Source: Streptomyces sp. NBC_00285 (lineage in GTDB: Bacteria > Actinomycetota > Actinomycetes > Streptomycetales > Streptomycetaceae). From it: a stretch of 64,000 nt of DNA. Where the stretch lies: positions 310,001-374,000 of the forward strand of contig NZ_CP108055.1 in NCBI RefSeq assembly GCF_036174265.1, given 5' to 3'. The position numbers were made by a program, and so were the translations under genes. Below the pieces are notes generated by a model. That model did no database searches, was not told where the DNA came from, and was given only the letters and a program-made list of their open reading frames with translations. Positions 8,581 to 17,134 of the stretch are shown here, one piece after another; within the stretch, counting starts at the first letter, position 1, and every line of letters starts with the position of its first letter.

Positions 8581-10077
8581 ATGACCTCCGCCACCAGCCC
8601 GGTGATCCCGGGCTTCCATCCCGACCCCAGCGTCTGCCGGGTCGGCGAGGACTACTACCTCGTCTGCTCCAGCTTCGAGTACTTCCCCGGCCTGCCCGTC
8701 TTCCACAGCCGCGACCTGGTCAACTGGACCCAGATCGGCAATGCCCTGGACCGCCCCAGCCAGCTCGACCTCCCTCCGGACACCCCCTCCTCCGGCGGCC
8801 TGTACGCCCCTACCCTGCGCCACCACGACGGTCGCTTCTGGCTGATCGTCACCAATGTCGCCTCCGGCGGCGGCAACATGGTCTACACCGCGACCGACCC
8901 GGCAGGCCCCTGGTCCGATCCCGTCCGCGTCCCCGGCGTCCCCGGCATCGACCCCGACCTCGCCTGGGACGAGGACGGCACCTGCTGGTGCACCTACGCC
9001 GGGGTCGCCCAGGTCCGCCTCGACCCCTCTACCGGCGAAATCCTCGGCGAGCCCTACCCCGTCTGGTCCGGCACCCCCGGCGCCACCGCGCCCGAGGCGC
9101 CGCACCTCTACCGCATCGGCGACCACTGGTACCTGATGCTCGCCGAGGGCGGCACCGAACGCGGCCACAGCGTCTCCATCGCCCGCGGCCCCTCCCCCAG
9201 CGGCCCCTTCGAGCCGTGCCCGGCCAACCCGATCCTCACTCACCGCGGCACCAGCAAGCCGGTCCAGAACACCGGCCACGCCGACCTGGTGCAGGCGCCC
9301 GACGGCAGCTGGTGGATGCTGCTGCTGGCCGTCCGGCCCCAGGGCGGCACCCCCGGCTGGCACGTACTCGGCCGCGAGACCTTCCTGGCCCCGGTCAGCT
9401 GGGAGGACGGCTGGCCCGTGATCGGCGAGGTCGGCGTGGAGCGCGCCGAGCTGCCCTGGCCGGTGGCGGCCCCCACCCCCGAGCCGGAGCGGGACGACTT
9501 CGAGCCGGGCGACCTGGCACACCACTGGATCTCCCTGCGCGACCGGCCCACCGAGCTGGTCAGCACCAAGGAGCGCGACAGCTGGCTGACCCTGCGCGCC
9601 CGCGGCGCCTCCCTGGACGAGCCCGACGTGGTCCTGCTGGGCCGCCGCCAGCAGCACCTCGCCTTCCGTGCCCGCACCCTGATCGATACGGCCGAGGGCA
9701 GCGGGGGGCTCGCCGTGCGCCTGGACGAGTTCCACCACTACAGCATCGAGGCGACCCCCGGGGGCCGACTCTCGGTCATCGCCAGGATCGGCTCGCTGCG
9801 CACCATCACCGCCGAACACACCCTCCCGGCAGGCCCGGTGACCCTCTTCGTCCGCACCGGACCCGCCCCCGAGCCGCACTGCGCGCGCACCGGCCCGGAC
9901 TCCCTTGTCTTCGGCTTCGAGTCCGCCGACGGAACGGCGACCGACCTGGCCACCCTGGACGGCCGCTACCTCTCCACCGAGGTCGCCGGCGGCTTCACCG
10001 GACGCGTCATCAGCCTCTACGCCGCCACCGGGACCACCCACTTCGACTGGTTCGACTACGCACCCCTGGTTCGCTAG
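8581..10077 (+). CDS. GH43 beta-xylosidase/arabinofuranosidase
   Basis: This 498-residue protein has a five-bladed GH43 catalytic domain followed by a C-terminal beta-sandwich (about 310-498) as in GH43 beta-xylosidases. The three expected acidic residues are visible: Asp15 in GFHPDPS (base), Asp124 in GIDPDL (pKa modulator) and Glu172 in APEAPHL (acid). FEYFPGLPVFHSRDLVNW is the typical opening. No signal peptide is present, so it probably trims imported xylo- or arabino-oligosaccharides together with the GH3 enzyme just upstream. A strong hairpin terminates the pair. Confidence 0.95.
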   Translation: MTSATSPVIPGFHPDPSVCRVGEDYYLVCSSFEYFPGLPVFHSRDLVNWTQIGNALDRPSQLDLPPDTPSSGGLYAPTLRHHDGRFWLIVTNVASGGGNMVYTATDPAGPWSDPVRVPGVPGIDPDLAWDEDGTCWCTYAGVAQVRLDPSTGEILGEPYPVWSGTPGATAPEAPHLYRIGDHWYLMLAEGGTERGHSVSIARGPSPSGPFEPCPANPILTHRGTSKPVQNTGHADLVQAPDGSWWMLLLAVRPQGGTPGWHVLGRETFLAPVSWEDGWPVIGEVGVERAELPWPVAAPTPEPERDDFEPGDLAHHWISLRDRPTELVSTKERDSWLTLRARGASLDEPDVVLLGRRQQHLAFRARTLIDTAEGSGGLAVRLDEFHHYSIEATPGGRLSVIARIGSLRTITAEHTLPAGPVTLFVRTGPAPEPHCARTGPDSLVFGFESADGTATDLATLDGRYLSTEVAGGFTGRVISLYAATGTTHFDWFDYAPLVR

Positions 10078-10090
10078 GGCCTGCAGACAC

Positions 10091-10124
10091 CTGTGGCGGT
10101 CCCGGTGCCTCCGGACCGCCACAG
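10091..10124. terminator. Hairpin terminator after GH3-GH43
   Basis: A perfect 12-bp stem (CTGTGGCGGTCC / GGACCGCCACAG) closes a 10-base loop 13 bp after the GH43 stop. There is no T-run, as is common for actinobacterial terminators. Confidence 0.75.
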
Positions 10125-10160
10125 GCCCCCACCCACCCGCCCGAAGGGACAGCACGTGCA

Positions 10161-10382
10161 CTCGACCGGCTCCACCAGGGGCTGGTGAACCGTCGTCAGC
10201 GGCGGCTCCACCCGGGAAGCCACCGGCAGGTCATCGAATCCGACCACGCTCAGATCGCCGGGGATGGTCAGCCGCGACTCCCGAGCCGCCTGGTAGCCGC
10301 CCAGGGCCCGCAGATCGTTGGCGGTGAGAACGGCGGTCGGCCGATCGGCGCGGCCCAGCAGCACCAGCGCCGCCTTCCTTCC
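10161..10382 (-). pseudogene. LacI-family regulator, C-terminal remnant
   Basis: The frame reads clear LacI effector-domain sequence: LLGRADRPTAVLTANDLRAL, GDLSVVGFDDLPVASRVEP, LTTVHQPL. That is the region near the C-terminus that contacts the effector. The helix-turn-helix half and the extreme C-terminus are missing. It differs from the regulators at 1666 and 11575, so it represents a third regulator. It abuts a GH31 remnant on the other strand, suggesting a former alpha-xyloside locus. Confidence 0.75.
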
Positions 10383-10471
10383 AGCCTCGCCGGCCGGCTC
10401 CGTCCGCACGAGTCAGCGCACGCTTCCAGCCCACACCATGACGCACCCCGTACGAACGGAGCACCCTCCTG

Positions 10472-10587
10472 ATGAAGTTCACCGACGGCTACTGGCTGCA
10501 CCGCCCGCTACGCCGCCGAGGTATCCGATGTGCAGGCCGACGAACAACGGTTGACCCTGTACGCACCCGTCAAGCACGTGCGGCACC
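10472..10587 (+). pseudogene. GH31 alpha-xylosidase, N-terminal remnant with frameshift
   Basis: An ATG behind a GGAG-like site begins MKFTDGYWLHRP. After a one-base shift the frame continues as YAAEVSDVQADEQRLTLYAP followed by VKHV. This matches the N-terminus of actinobacterial GH31 alpha-xylosidases as I remember it. Only about 40 codons remain before unrelated sequence begins. The remnant is too short to be functional. Confidence 0.6.
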
Positions 10588-11076
10588 CTTGGCGGCGCGG
10601 TCGACGGCGTACGTGCGGGCCTGCTCGGCAGTGGCGCGCCAGGGCAGGCCCCACGCCGTGGCGGCGGCGATGAGGGCGGGCGTGCCGTCGGCGTGCACGA
10701 GGCTGCGGCCGCCCGGTGACATCCGCCAGAAGCCGTGGCGGCGGAAGGGGGAGGCGGCGGCGGGGTCCGTCTCGCCGATGGTCAGGGTTCCCGTACGGCC
10801 GTGAAGTCCCGGATCCGCCACGCTGCTGACGGTCCGCCAGCTCCACTCACCGGCCAGTCCGGGTGAGGCAAAGCGGACGGCCCAGCGGCGGCCGCCGTCC
10901 CAGAAGGCCGGCTTGCGGACGACCGTTCCGCTGGCGGGGTGTCTGAACTCGGCCTCCAACTCGACCTCGGTGTACGGGGATTGGTGGTCCTGCGCGGCTT
11001 CGAACGCGATGTCCACCGGGGACCAGGGGGTGTGGGGCTCGGTCGCGGGGTTGGGATCCGTTCTCTCGGCGAAGGT
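10580..11076 (-). pseudogene. DUF5060/DUF4038 glycosidase-like fragment
   Basis: About 165 codons encode a DUF5060-type beta-sandwich (PHTPWSPVDIAFEA, VELEAEF, WDGGRRWAVRFASPGLAGEW) followed by the first strands of a DUF4038-type barrel (FWRMSPGGRSLVHADGTPA, AAATAWGLPWRAT). Such proteins are often secreted or intracellular glycosidases of the apiosidase-like group. It has no start of its own: its 5' end is fused in frame to a GH3 fragment near 11077, and its 3' end stops where the GH31 remnant begins. Confidence 0.7.
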
Positions 11077-11330
11077 CACGAGGTCCTTGTCCCAGGTGGC
11101 GCCGAGCCCCACTGCCTGCGGAAAGACCGTGGCCTCGCCGAGCCAGTCCACGCCGTGCAGCGCCCCCGTACCGGTCCGGAAGGAGGCGACACCCAGGCGC
11201 TCGACAGGCGGTGCAGCAGGGCGATCCTCTCGTCGAGCGTGAGCCGTTGCAGCAGGTCGTCGACGCGCTTCACCTGTGGGCGAGCGGGATCGCAAAACGG
11301 TGGCCGGCCGGCGTCGGGCAGGAAGGCAGA
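11077..11330 (-). pseudogene. GH3 beta-glycosidase, N-terminal fragment with frameshift
   Basis: One frame gives RVDDLLQRLTLDERIALLHRL. After a shift near 11205 another frame gives PPVERLGVASFRTGTGALHG followed by VDWLGEATVFPQAVGLGATW and DKDLV. Both align by eye with residues 20-97 of the intact GH3 protein at 5684. The fragment stops at DKDLV and is joined in frame to the DUF5060 fragment, giving a chimeric open frame of 275 codons. The next expected GH3 residues appear 5.5 kb away at 16565-16752. Confidence 0.8.
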
Positions 11331-11376
11331 ACCCACGGGAGAAACCCCTCAACGAGTGGGACAGGAAAGCAGTGAT

Positions 11377-11386
11377 GAAGCGCTTC
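11377..11386. promoter_or_regulatory. LacI-type operator copy
   Basis: GAAGCGCTTC, extended on one side as TGAAGCGCTTCGA, is the same core as the palindrome at 5464. It lies just upstream of the leftward GH3 fragment. Confidence 0.65.
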
Positions 11387-11496
11387 GACGCTGTCATCGT
11401 GCCCCTGGTCGGGTGTCAATGCCCGAAATGTAGAAAGCTTCTTTTGGTCCAACCCTTGTTTCGCTGAAAAGACCTCATTACCTTGCGTCGTGATGT

Positions 11497-11506
11497 GAAG
11501 CGCTTC
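11497..11506. promoter_or_regulatory. LacI-type operator copy
   Basis: A second TGAAGCGCTTCGA site, 120 bp from the previous one, lies 69 bp upstream of the rightward lacI remnant. The pair brackets a former divergent promoter. Confidence 0.65.
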
Positions 11507-11574
11507 GACACTCTCGCGCTCTCCCTCGGGGGAAGGGCCGCCCCGGCCGACAGGAAGGAAGCCGAGACACCACC

Positions 11575-12120
11575 ATGGTGACCATCGCCGACGTGGCCCG
11601 GCGCGCGGGCGTCTCGACCAGCACGGTAAGTGACGTGCTCAACGGCAGGACCTCAGCGTCCGACGCGACCCGGCGCCGTGTGCAGCGCTCCGTGGCCGAG
11701 CTCGGCTACCACCCCATCGCCGGCGCCAAGGCGCTGGCCGGCCGCCGCTCGCACATCATCGCGCTGGCCATGCCGCTGCGCACCGACATGTACCTCCCGG
11801 TCATGATGGAGGCCGCCGTCTGCGTCACCACTACCGCCCGCCGTCACGCCTACGACGTCGTGCTGATCACGAGCGACGAAGGTCCTGAGGGCGTGCGGCG
11901 CGTTGCGGCGAGCGGTCTCGCGGACGGCGTGATTCTCATGGCCGTCGAGCTCGACGGCCCGCGCATCCAGGTACTGCGGGAGCAGGGCACTTCATCGGCT
12001 ACGGCTCCCGGATCTACGAACGGCACGACGGGTACGCCGAACGCACCCTCGCAGGGTCGCCGAGCGGCTGGGAACCACCGGGTTCGTGGTGCAGCACGAG
12101 GAGGTGGCCTCCGTGTCGGG
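11575..12120 (+). pseudogene. LacI-family regulator, truncated and frameshifted
   Basis: An ATG begins a good LacI helix-turn-helix (MVTIADVARRAGVSTSTVSD) and half an effector domain (HIIALAMPLRTDMYLPVMME, SGLADGVILMAVEL). It closely parallels the regulator at 1666. Near 11985 the frame shifts; FIGYGSRIYERHDGYAERTL and then LGTTGFVVQHEE continue in other frames with an internal deletion. Nothing recognisable as LacI remains beyond about 12120. An open frame formally runs to 12264 but its tail is out-of-frame sequence. Confidence 0.85.
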
Positions 12121-12396
12121 ACCGTCCAGGGAACTGGGCCGGGACGCCACCCGTGGTTTCAGCACCCACCAGCCAACTCCCCCGACGGCATCGCTCAAGG
12201 GGTTGATGTTGTCCACGGGGCTCCTACTCCTTTTGATGCTCGACGTTTCGACCGTAGTTCGTGATATCGAACAGAGCGGAGCGTTCCTCTTTGCACTCCC
12301 CCACCCCCTGACGCACCGACTTCCACACCGCCAACTCCTGGGAGCTCTCCCAGGCTTCCTGGCGCCCTCCACGGCATCCGCACTCGAGGAGACACC

Positions 12397-12606
12397 ATGG
12401 TCACCCACGGAACGTCACGCTCGCAAACACCAAGCACCCTTCAGCAAAGGCGATTTGAGCTGTCGGGACGAAGAAGCGTGACAGCCCCCCTCAGTACCGT
12501 GCCCGGCCGCGATCTGGCCCACGCGTTCGCTATACGGCTCGCGCCTGCCGTTACCCAGGCTCCCGTGGACGTGGACCTGACCGATGCCCCCGGGAGCAGC
12601 CTGTGA
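12397..12606 (+). CDS. Small hypothetical protein, coupled to ThuA gene
   Basis: This 69-codon frame starts at an ATG behind GAGGAGA and its stop overlaps the GTG of the ThuA gene (GTGA). Both points suggest it is or was translated. I do not recognise the product. The basic N-terminus and the segment RDLAHAFAIRLAP give no family signal. It could be the remnant of a larger gene whose coupling to thuA was retained. The 12120-12396 stretch before it holds no recognisable gene. Confidence 0.4.
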   Translation: MVTHGTSRSQTPSTLQQRRFELSGRRSVTAPLSTVPGRDLAHAFAIRLAPAVTQAPVDVDLTDAPGSSL

Positions 12607-13265
12607 CGTCTGTCAAGCAGGCCTTGGTCGTCCGCGGGGGCTGGAACGGGCACGTCCCCGTGGCCGCCACCGACCGCTACGTCACGACACTCAAGGCGGA
12701 CGGCTACGCAGTGACCGTCTCCGGCACGCTCGACAGCTACCTCGATGAGGAGCTGCTGGCCGCCACGGACCTGGTGGTGCAGTGCTGGACGATGGGCGAG
12801 ATCACCGGCCCGCAGGCGGAGGGCCTGAGCCGGGCCGTCCGGGCGGGGACCGGTCTGGCCGGCTGGCACGGAGGCATCGTCGACGCGTTCCGCGCCGAGA
12901 CCCGCTATCAGATAATGACGGGCGGCCAGTTCGTGCACCACGCACGGGAGTTCACGACCTTCGAGGTGCGTCCGGTGCCGGGAAAAGACGATCATCCGGT
13001 GCTGGCCGGGATCGCACCCTTCACCGTCACCACCGAGCAGTACTACCTGCACGTGGATCCTGCGATCGAGGTACTCGCCGTCGCCGGGTACGGCCCCGAT
13101 CCCGACCATCCCGAACTCGTCGGCACGCCGGTGCCGGTCACCTGGGCCAAGCGCTGGGGCGCGGGCCGGGTGTTCGTCACCACCCTCGGACACAACTTCG
13201 CCGACCTGGAGGTTCCCGAGGTCGACACGATGATCCGGAAGGGCATGGCATGGGCGACCCGTTGA
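12603..13265 (+). CDS. ThuA-like domain protein
   Basis: This 220-residue protein has the ThuA fold (class I glutamine-amidotransferase-like), named for trehalose utilisation. Motifs include the opening LVVRGGWNGH, the central AGWHGGIVDAF, the GGQFVHH segment and a C-terminal GAGRVFVTTLGHN. Length is typical. It overlaps the oxidoreductase gene downstream. ThuA proteins often occur beside Gfo/Idh/MocA enzymes and may act on keto-sugars, but the reaction is not established. Confidence 0.85.
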   Translation: MTSVKQALVVRGGWNGHVPVAATDRYVTTLKADGYAVTVSGTLDSYLDEELLAATDLVVQCWTMGEITGPQAEGLSRAVRAGTGLAGWHGGIVDAFRAETRYQIMTGGQFVHHAREFTTFEVRPVPGKDDHPVLAGIAPFTVTTEQYYLHVDPAIEVLAVAGYGPDPDHPELVGTPVPVTWAKRWGAGRVFVTTLGHNFADLEVPEVDTMIRKGMAWATR

Positions 13266-14392
13266 CGGAACGCCCCGCAGCCCTGCGGATCGGGCTGGTC
13301 GGCGCCGGACAGATCAGCGGCGCCTATCTGCGGACCCTCCCCACGCTGGCGAATCTGAGCGTCACGGCCGTCGCCGACCTGGACGCGGCCCGCGCCCGCG
13401 CCGTCGCGGCCACCGTCCCCGGCGCCCGCGCCACGACCGTCAATGAGCTGTGCACGGCCGACGACGTCGACCTCGTCCTCAACCTGACCGTCCCCGCCGC
13501 CCACGCCGAGGTCGCCCATGCCGCGATCGCCGCGGGCAAGCACGTCTACGGCGAGAAGCCCCTGGCCGCAACCACGGCTGAGGCCCGATCCGTCCTCGAC
13601 GCGGCCGAAGCGGCGGGGGTACGGGTGGGCTGCGCGCCGGACACCGTCCTGGGCGCGGGCGTGCAGACCGCCCGCGCGGTGCTGGACGGCGGGGAGCTCG
13701 GCACATCCGTCGCCGCGACCGCCTTCATGACGGTCCCTGGCCCTGAACTCTGGCACCCGGCACCGGAGTTCTACTACCGGCCGGGCGGCGGACCGCTGTT
13801 CGACATGGGGCCGTACTACCTCACCGCGCTCGTCACCCTGCTCGGTCCGGTGCGCAAGGTGGTCGGCATGACCTCGGCCTCGCGGTCCGAGCGCACCGTC
13901 GGCCACGGCCCGCGCGCGGGCACCACATTCCCGGTGGAGGTGGCCACCCACGTGACCGGCGTTCTGGAGCACGCGAGCGGGGCCCTGTCGACGCTGGTGA
14001 TGTCGTTCGACGTCTGGGCAGCGGGCCTGCCGCACATCGAGATCTACGGAACGCAAGGCTCGCTGTCCGTCCCCGACCCGAACTACTTCGACGGCCCGGT
14101 GCGCCTCTGCCGGGCCGGCGCGGAGACCAAGGACTGGGAGGACGTCCCCGTGCGGGGCGGCTACCCGGGCGCCGAGCGCGGCTACGGCATCGCCGACCTG
14201 GCAGCCGCCCACGCCTCCGACACCCCGCACCGCGCGGACGGCGGCCTCGCCTATCACGTCCTGGAGGTCATGGAGGCGCTGCTCGTCACGGCCGAAGCCG
14301 GACAGCCGGTCCACATCACCAGCACCCTCGTGCGGCCGGCTGCCGTACCGCCGCAGGCGGGCCGGGCGTTCGCCGCGCACACCGGCCACTGA
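13250..14392 (+). CDS. Gfo/Idh/MocA-family sugar oxidoreductase
   Basis: This 380-residue NAD(P)-dependent dehydrogenase has the N-terminal Rossmann motif GLVGAGQISGAYL, the signature GKHVYGEKPLA (Lys of the EKP motif), and a C-terminal alpha/beta domain with GGGPLFDMGPYYLTAL. It probably oxidises or epimerises a sugar derivative. I chose the ATG at 13250, overlapping the ThuA gene by 16 bp; a TTG at 13262 is an alternative. The GH36 gene follows 27 bp downstream in the same operon. Confidence 0.92.
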   Translation: MGDPLTERPAALRIGLVGAGQISGAYLRTLPTLANLSVTAVADLDAARARAVAATVPGARATTVNELCTADDVDLVLNLTVPAAHAEVAHAAIAAGKHVYGEKPLAATTAEARSVLDAAEAAGVRVGCAPDTVLGAGVQTARAVLDGGELGTSVAATAFMTVPGPELWHPAPEFYYRPGGGPLFDMGPYYLTALVTLLGPVRKVVGMTSASRSERTVGHGPRAGTTFPVEVATHVTGVLEHASGALSTLVMSFDVWAAGLPHIEIYGTQGSLSVPDPNYFDGPVRLCRAGAETKDWEDVPVRGGYPGAERGYGIADLAAAHASDTPHRADGGLAYHVLEVMEALLVTAEAGQPVHITSTLVRPAAVPPQAGRAFAAHTGH

Positions 14393-14419
14393 CACCGAAG
14401 AAGCGAAGGAACACTCATC

Positions 14420-16543
14420 ATGATCGACACCCGCGTCCTCCTCGACTGGGGCCACGACGCCTTGCGCCTGATCATCGACGCCGACCAGGACGGCCGTCCG
14501 CGACTCCGTCACCTCGGCGCCCCCGACACCGCGCCCAGGCCGGCTGGTTCGAGGGAGTCGCTGCCGCTGGTCGAGGCCATGGTGGGCGGCTGTTCGTCGG
14601 GCCGGCAGGTGGTCGACGGCGTCGGCGCACGACTGCGCCACGTGGGCCACGAGGTGCAACGTGACGGGGCCTGGCACCAGTTGACCGTCCGCCTGCACGA
14701 CCCCGAGACGGACCTCGCCGCCGACGTGGTCTACCGCTCGCCCGACGGCATCCCCGTCCTGCGCGCACACGTGGAGCTGCGCAACGGGGGCAGCAACCCG
14801 CTCGACCTGGAGTCGGTCACCTCCCTCGTCCTCGGCGTCCTCACCATGGACCCGGCGCAGTTGGTGACCGCGGACCTGCTGTGGGCGGAGAGCGACTGGA
14901 TCAACGAGCACCGCTGGCAGCGGCGCCCGTTGCGCCAGGCCGTCCCGTACATCAACGGCCGCGTCCACCAGCCCTACCGCATGGGGACCTTCACCATCGC
15001 CGGGAAGGGTTCCTGTTCCACCGGCGGTCACCTGCCGATGGGCGCGCTGAGCGACCGCGAGACGGGGCGGACCTGGCTGTGGCAGCTGGAGACCAACGGT
15101 GGTGGCTGGCAGTGGGATTGCGGGGAGAGCAGGGACACGGGATTCCTGTCCCTGTCCGGCCCCACCAACCTCCGGCACGGCTGGTCGCACCGTCTTGAGC
15201 CGGGGGCGAGTTTCACGACCGTACCCGTGGCCCTCGCCCTCACCGAGGCCGGCGGCACCGACGAGGCGTTCGCCGCCCTCACCCGATACCGGCGGGCGAT
15301 CCGCCGCCCGCACCCCGACCACCAGCATCTTCCCGTCATCTTCAACGACTACATGAACTGCCTGATGGGCGACCCGACCACGGCCCGCCTACTGCCGCAC
15401 ATCGACGCCGCCGCCGAGGCGGGCGCCGAGTATTTCGTCATCGACGCCGGCTGGTACGACGACGGGGACGGCGGCTGGTGGACCACCGTCGGCGCGTGGG
15501 AGCCCGCCCCCTCCCGCTTTCCCGGCGAGGGCGGCCTGGGGGAGGTCATGGATCGGATACGGGAGCGCGGCATGGTGCCGGGACTGTGGCTGGAACCCGA
15601 AGTGGTGGGCGTGCACAGCCCGATCGCCGACACCCTGCCCGACGAGGCGTTCTTCCGCCGCCACGGCGCCCGCGTCAACGCGAACGGCCGCTTCCACCTC
15701 GACCTGCGCCACCCCGCCGCCCGCGCCCACCTGGACGCGGTGGTGGACCGGCTCGTCGACGACTTCGGCGTCGGCTACTTCAAACTCGACTACAACGTGG
15801 ACGCGGGTTCCGGCACCAGCAGTCACCCCGGTGAGGCCCCGGCGGACGGCCTGCTCGGCCACAACCGCGCCTTCCTCGACTGGCTGGACGGCGTGTTGGA
15901 CCGCCACCCGGGCCTCGTCCTGGAGAGCTGCGCCTCCGGCGGCAAGCGCGCCGATTACGCCCTTCTCTCGCGCGTCCAGCTGCACTCCACCAGCGACCAG
16001 CAGAACCTGGAGTTGTACGCCCCGATCGCGGCGGCCGCACCCACCGCGGTCACGCCGGAACAAGGGGCGGTGTGGGCCTACCCGCTGCCCGACGACTCTC
16101 TCGACGAGGTCGCCTTCACCATGGCCAGCGCCCTCCTCGGCCGTATCCACCTCTCCGGCCTCCTCCCCGAACTCGCCCCCGATGCCCTCGCGTTGGCGCA
16201 CGAGGCGGTCGCCGTCCACAAGACGATCCGCAGTGACCTGGCCACCGCTGTCCCCGCCTGGCCGCTGGGCCTCCCCGGCTGGTACGACCCGTGGATCGCC
16301 CTGACTCTGCACACACCCGACACCACGTACGTCACCGTGTGGCGCCGTCCCGGTGACGACTCCGACGAGTCGGCCGTTCTCCCGTTCCCGACCCTTCGCG
16401 GCGCCCGGGTCGGCGTCGACGTGCTGTACCCCTCCACCACGAAGGCGCAAGCCACGTGGGACCCGGAGGCCGCGACGCTCGACGTCTCCCTCCCGTCGGC
16501 CCCTTCGGCGGTGCTGCTCCGTCTCTCCACCCGCCCGGAGTGA
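14420..16543 (+). CDS. GH36 alpha-galactosidase
   Basis: This 707-residue cytoplasmic enzyme releases alpha-linked galactose from oligosaccharides such as raffinose or galactomannan pieces. An N-terminal super-sandwich (about 1-310) precedes the barrel, which begins at PVIFNDYMNCLMGDP. The nucleophile is Asp457 in FKLDYN. The acid/base is Asp526 in HSTSD, preceded by the substrate-binding SCASGG. Length matches the GH36 family. It is the third gene of the ThuA-oxidoreductase-GH36 operon. Confidence 0.95.
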   Translation: MIDTRVLLDWGHDALRLIIDADQDGRPRLRHLGAPDTAPRPAGSRESLPLVEAMVGGCSSGRQVVDGVGARLRHVGHEVQRDGAWHQLTVRLHDPETDLAADVVYRSPDGIPVLRAHVELRNGGSNPLDLESVTSLVLGVLTMDPAQLVTADLLWAESDWINEHRWQRRPLRQAVPYINGRVHQPYRMGTFTIAGKGSCSTGGHLPMGALSDRETGRTWLWQLETNGGGWQWDCGESRDTGFLSLSGPTNLRHGWSHRLEPGASFTTVPVALALTEAGGTDEAFAALTRYRRAIRRPHPDHQHLPVIFNDYMNCLMGDPTTARLLPHIDAAAEAGAEYFVIDAGWYDDGDGGWWTTVGAWEPAPSRFPGEGGLGEVMDRIRERGMVPGLWLEPEVVGVHSPIADTLPDEAFFRRHGARVNANGRFHLDLRHPAARAHLDAVVDRLVDDFGVGYFKLDYNVDAGSGTSSHPGEAPADGLLGHNRAFLDWLDGVLDRHPGLVLESCASGGKRADYALLSRVQLHSTSDQQNLELYAPIAAAAPTAVTPEQGAVWAYPLPDDSLDEVAFTMASALLGRIHLSGLLPELAPDALALAHEAVAVHKTIRSDLATAVPAWPLGLPGWYDPWIALTLHTPDTTYVTVWRRPGDDSDESAVLPFPTLRGARVGVDVLYPSTTKAQATWDPEAATLDVSLPSAPSAVLLRLSTRPE

Positions 16544-16564
16544 ACCGGCAGAACAAATAGCGAC

Positions 16565-16752
16565 GGTCGGGTGTACGCCGTGGCGATCGCCGCCGTCAGG
16601 TGCGGGTCCTCGGCGTAGCCCTCCTCGTTCCTGCCCCACAGCGGGTGCCGGAGCAGACTGACCGTCGGCGCCCACACGTTGAGCCCCACCCGGTCGTCGC
16701 GTGCGCGCATCGCCCGCGTCTCTTGGGCGACGGCGTCGCCGACCCGCACCAT
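16565..16752 (-). pseudogene. GH3 beta-glycosidase, internal fragment
   Basis: About 60 codons read VRVGDAVAQETRAM, VGLNVWAPTVSLLRHPLWGR, NEEGYAEDP. They align by eye with residues about 98-155 of the intact GH3 at 5684. The fragment begins exactly where the GH3 fragment at 11077 stops and lies on the same strand, but upstream rather than downstream of it. It ends in unrelated sequence near the GH36 stop. Confidence 0.75.
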
Positions 16753-16754
16753 GC

Positions 16755-16942
16755 CCGCGCTGATGCTCAGGAGCCAGGGACAGCTCGACCAACGTCCTCA
16801 CCGGGCCGTCCGCACACAGCAAGGCGTCACTCAGCTCGAACAAGGCGTCGGGCCTCTGGGTCAGGCAGGCATAGAACTCCGTCCGGAAGCATGACAGTTG
16901 GGCAAACGCATCCCGCGGGATGTCCCGCTGCAGCAGACTCAT
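16755..16942 (-). pseudogene. IS701-type transposase, N-terminal fragment
   Basis: From the ATG at 16942 the frame reads MSLLQRDIPRDAFAQLSC, FRTEFYACLTQRPDALFELS, DGPVRTLVELSLAPEHQRGH. That is the typical N-terminus of streptomycete IS701-type transposases. It is cut after about 60 codons at the GH3 fragment. No catalytic domain is present. The piece probably marks a deletion endpoint. Confidence 0.7.
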
Positions 16943-17134
16943 CGCTACGGCCTTCGTACTGGGCAAGTGCCTCTGTGACGGAGCACAGGATCAGGCGAAG
17001 GCCGCTCTCACGTCAGGCACTCAGCCGAAAACGTCAGCAAGTTCGAGGCCATGTTCGACCACGGACGATGAACGTCAAGCTTAGGACTGGAATCAGAATG
17101 AAGTCTCTGCGGCTCGGGAATGACGGCGTGTCAG

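Noticed and set aside
13043..15328. Very long minus-strand open frame (761 codons) opposite the oxidoreductase and GH36 genes
   Set aside because: It mirrors high-GC third-position bias of the real plus-strand genes and has no recognisable domain; similar antisense frames elsewhere were dropped for the same reason.
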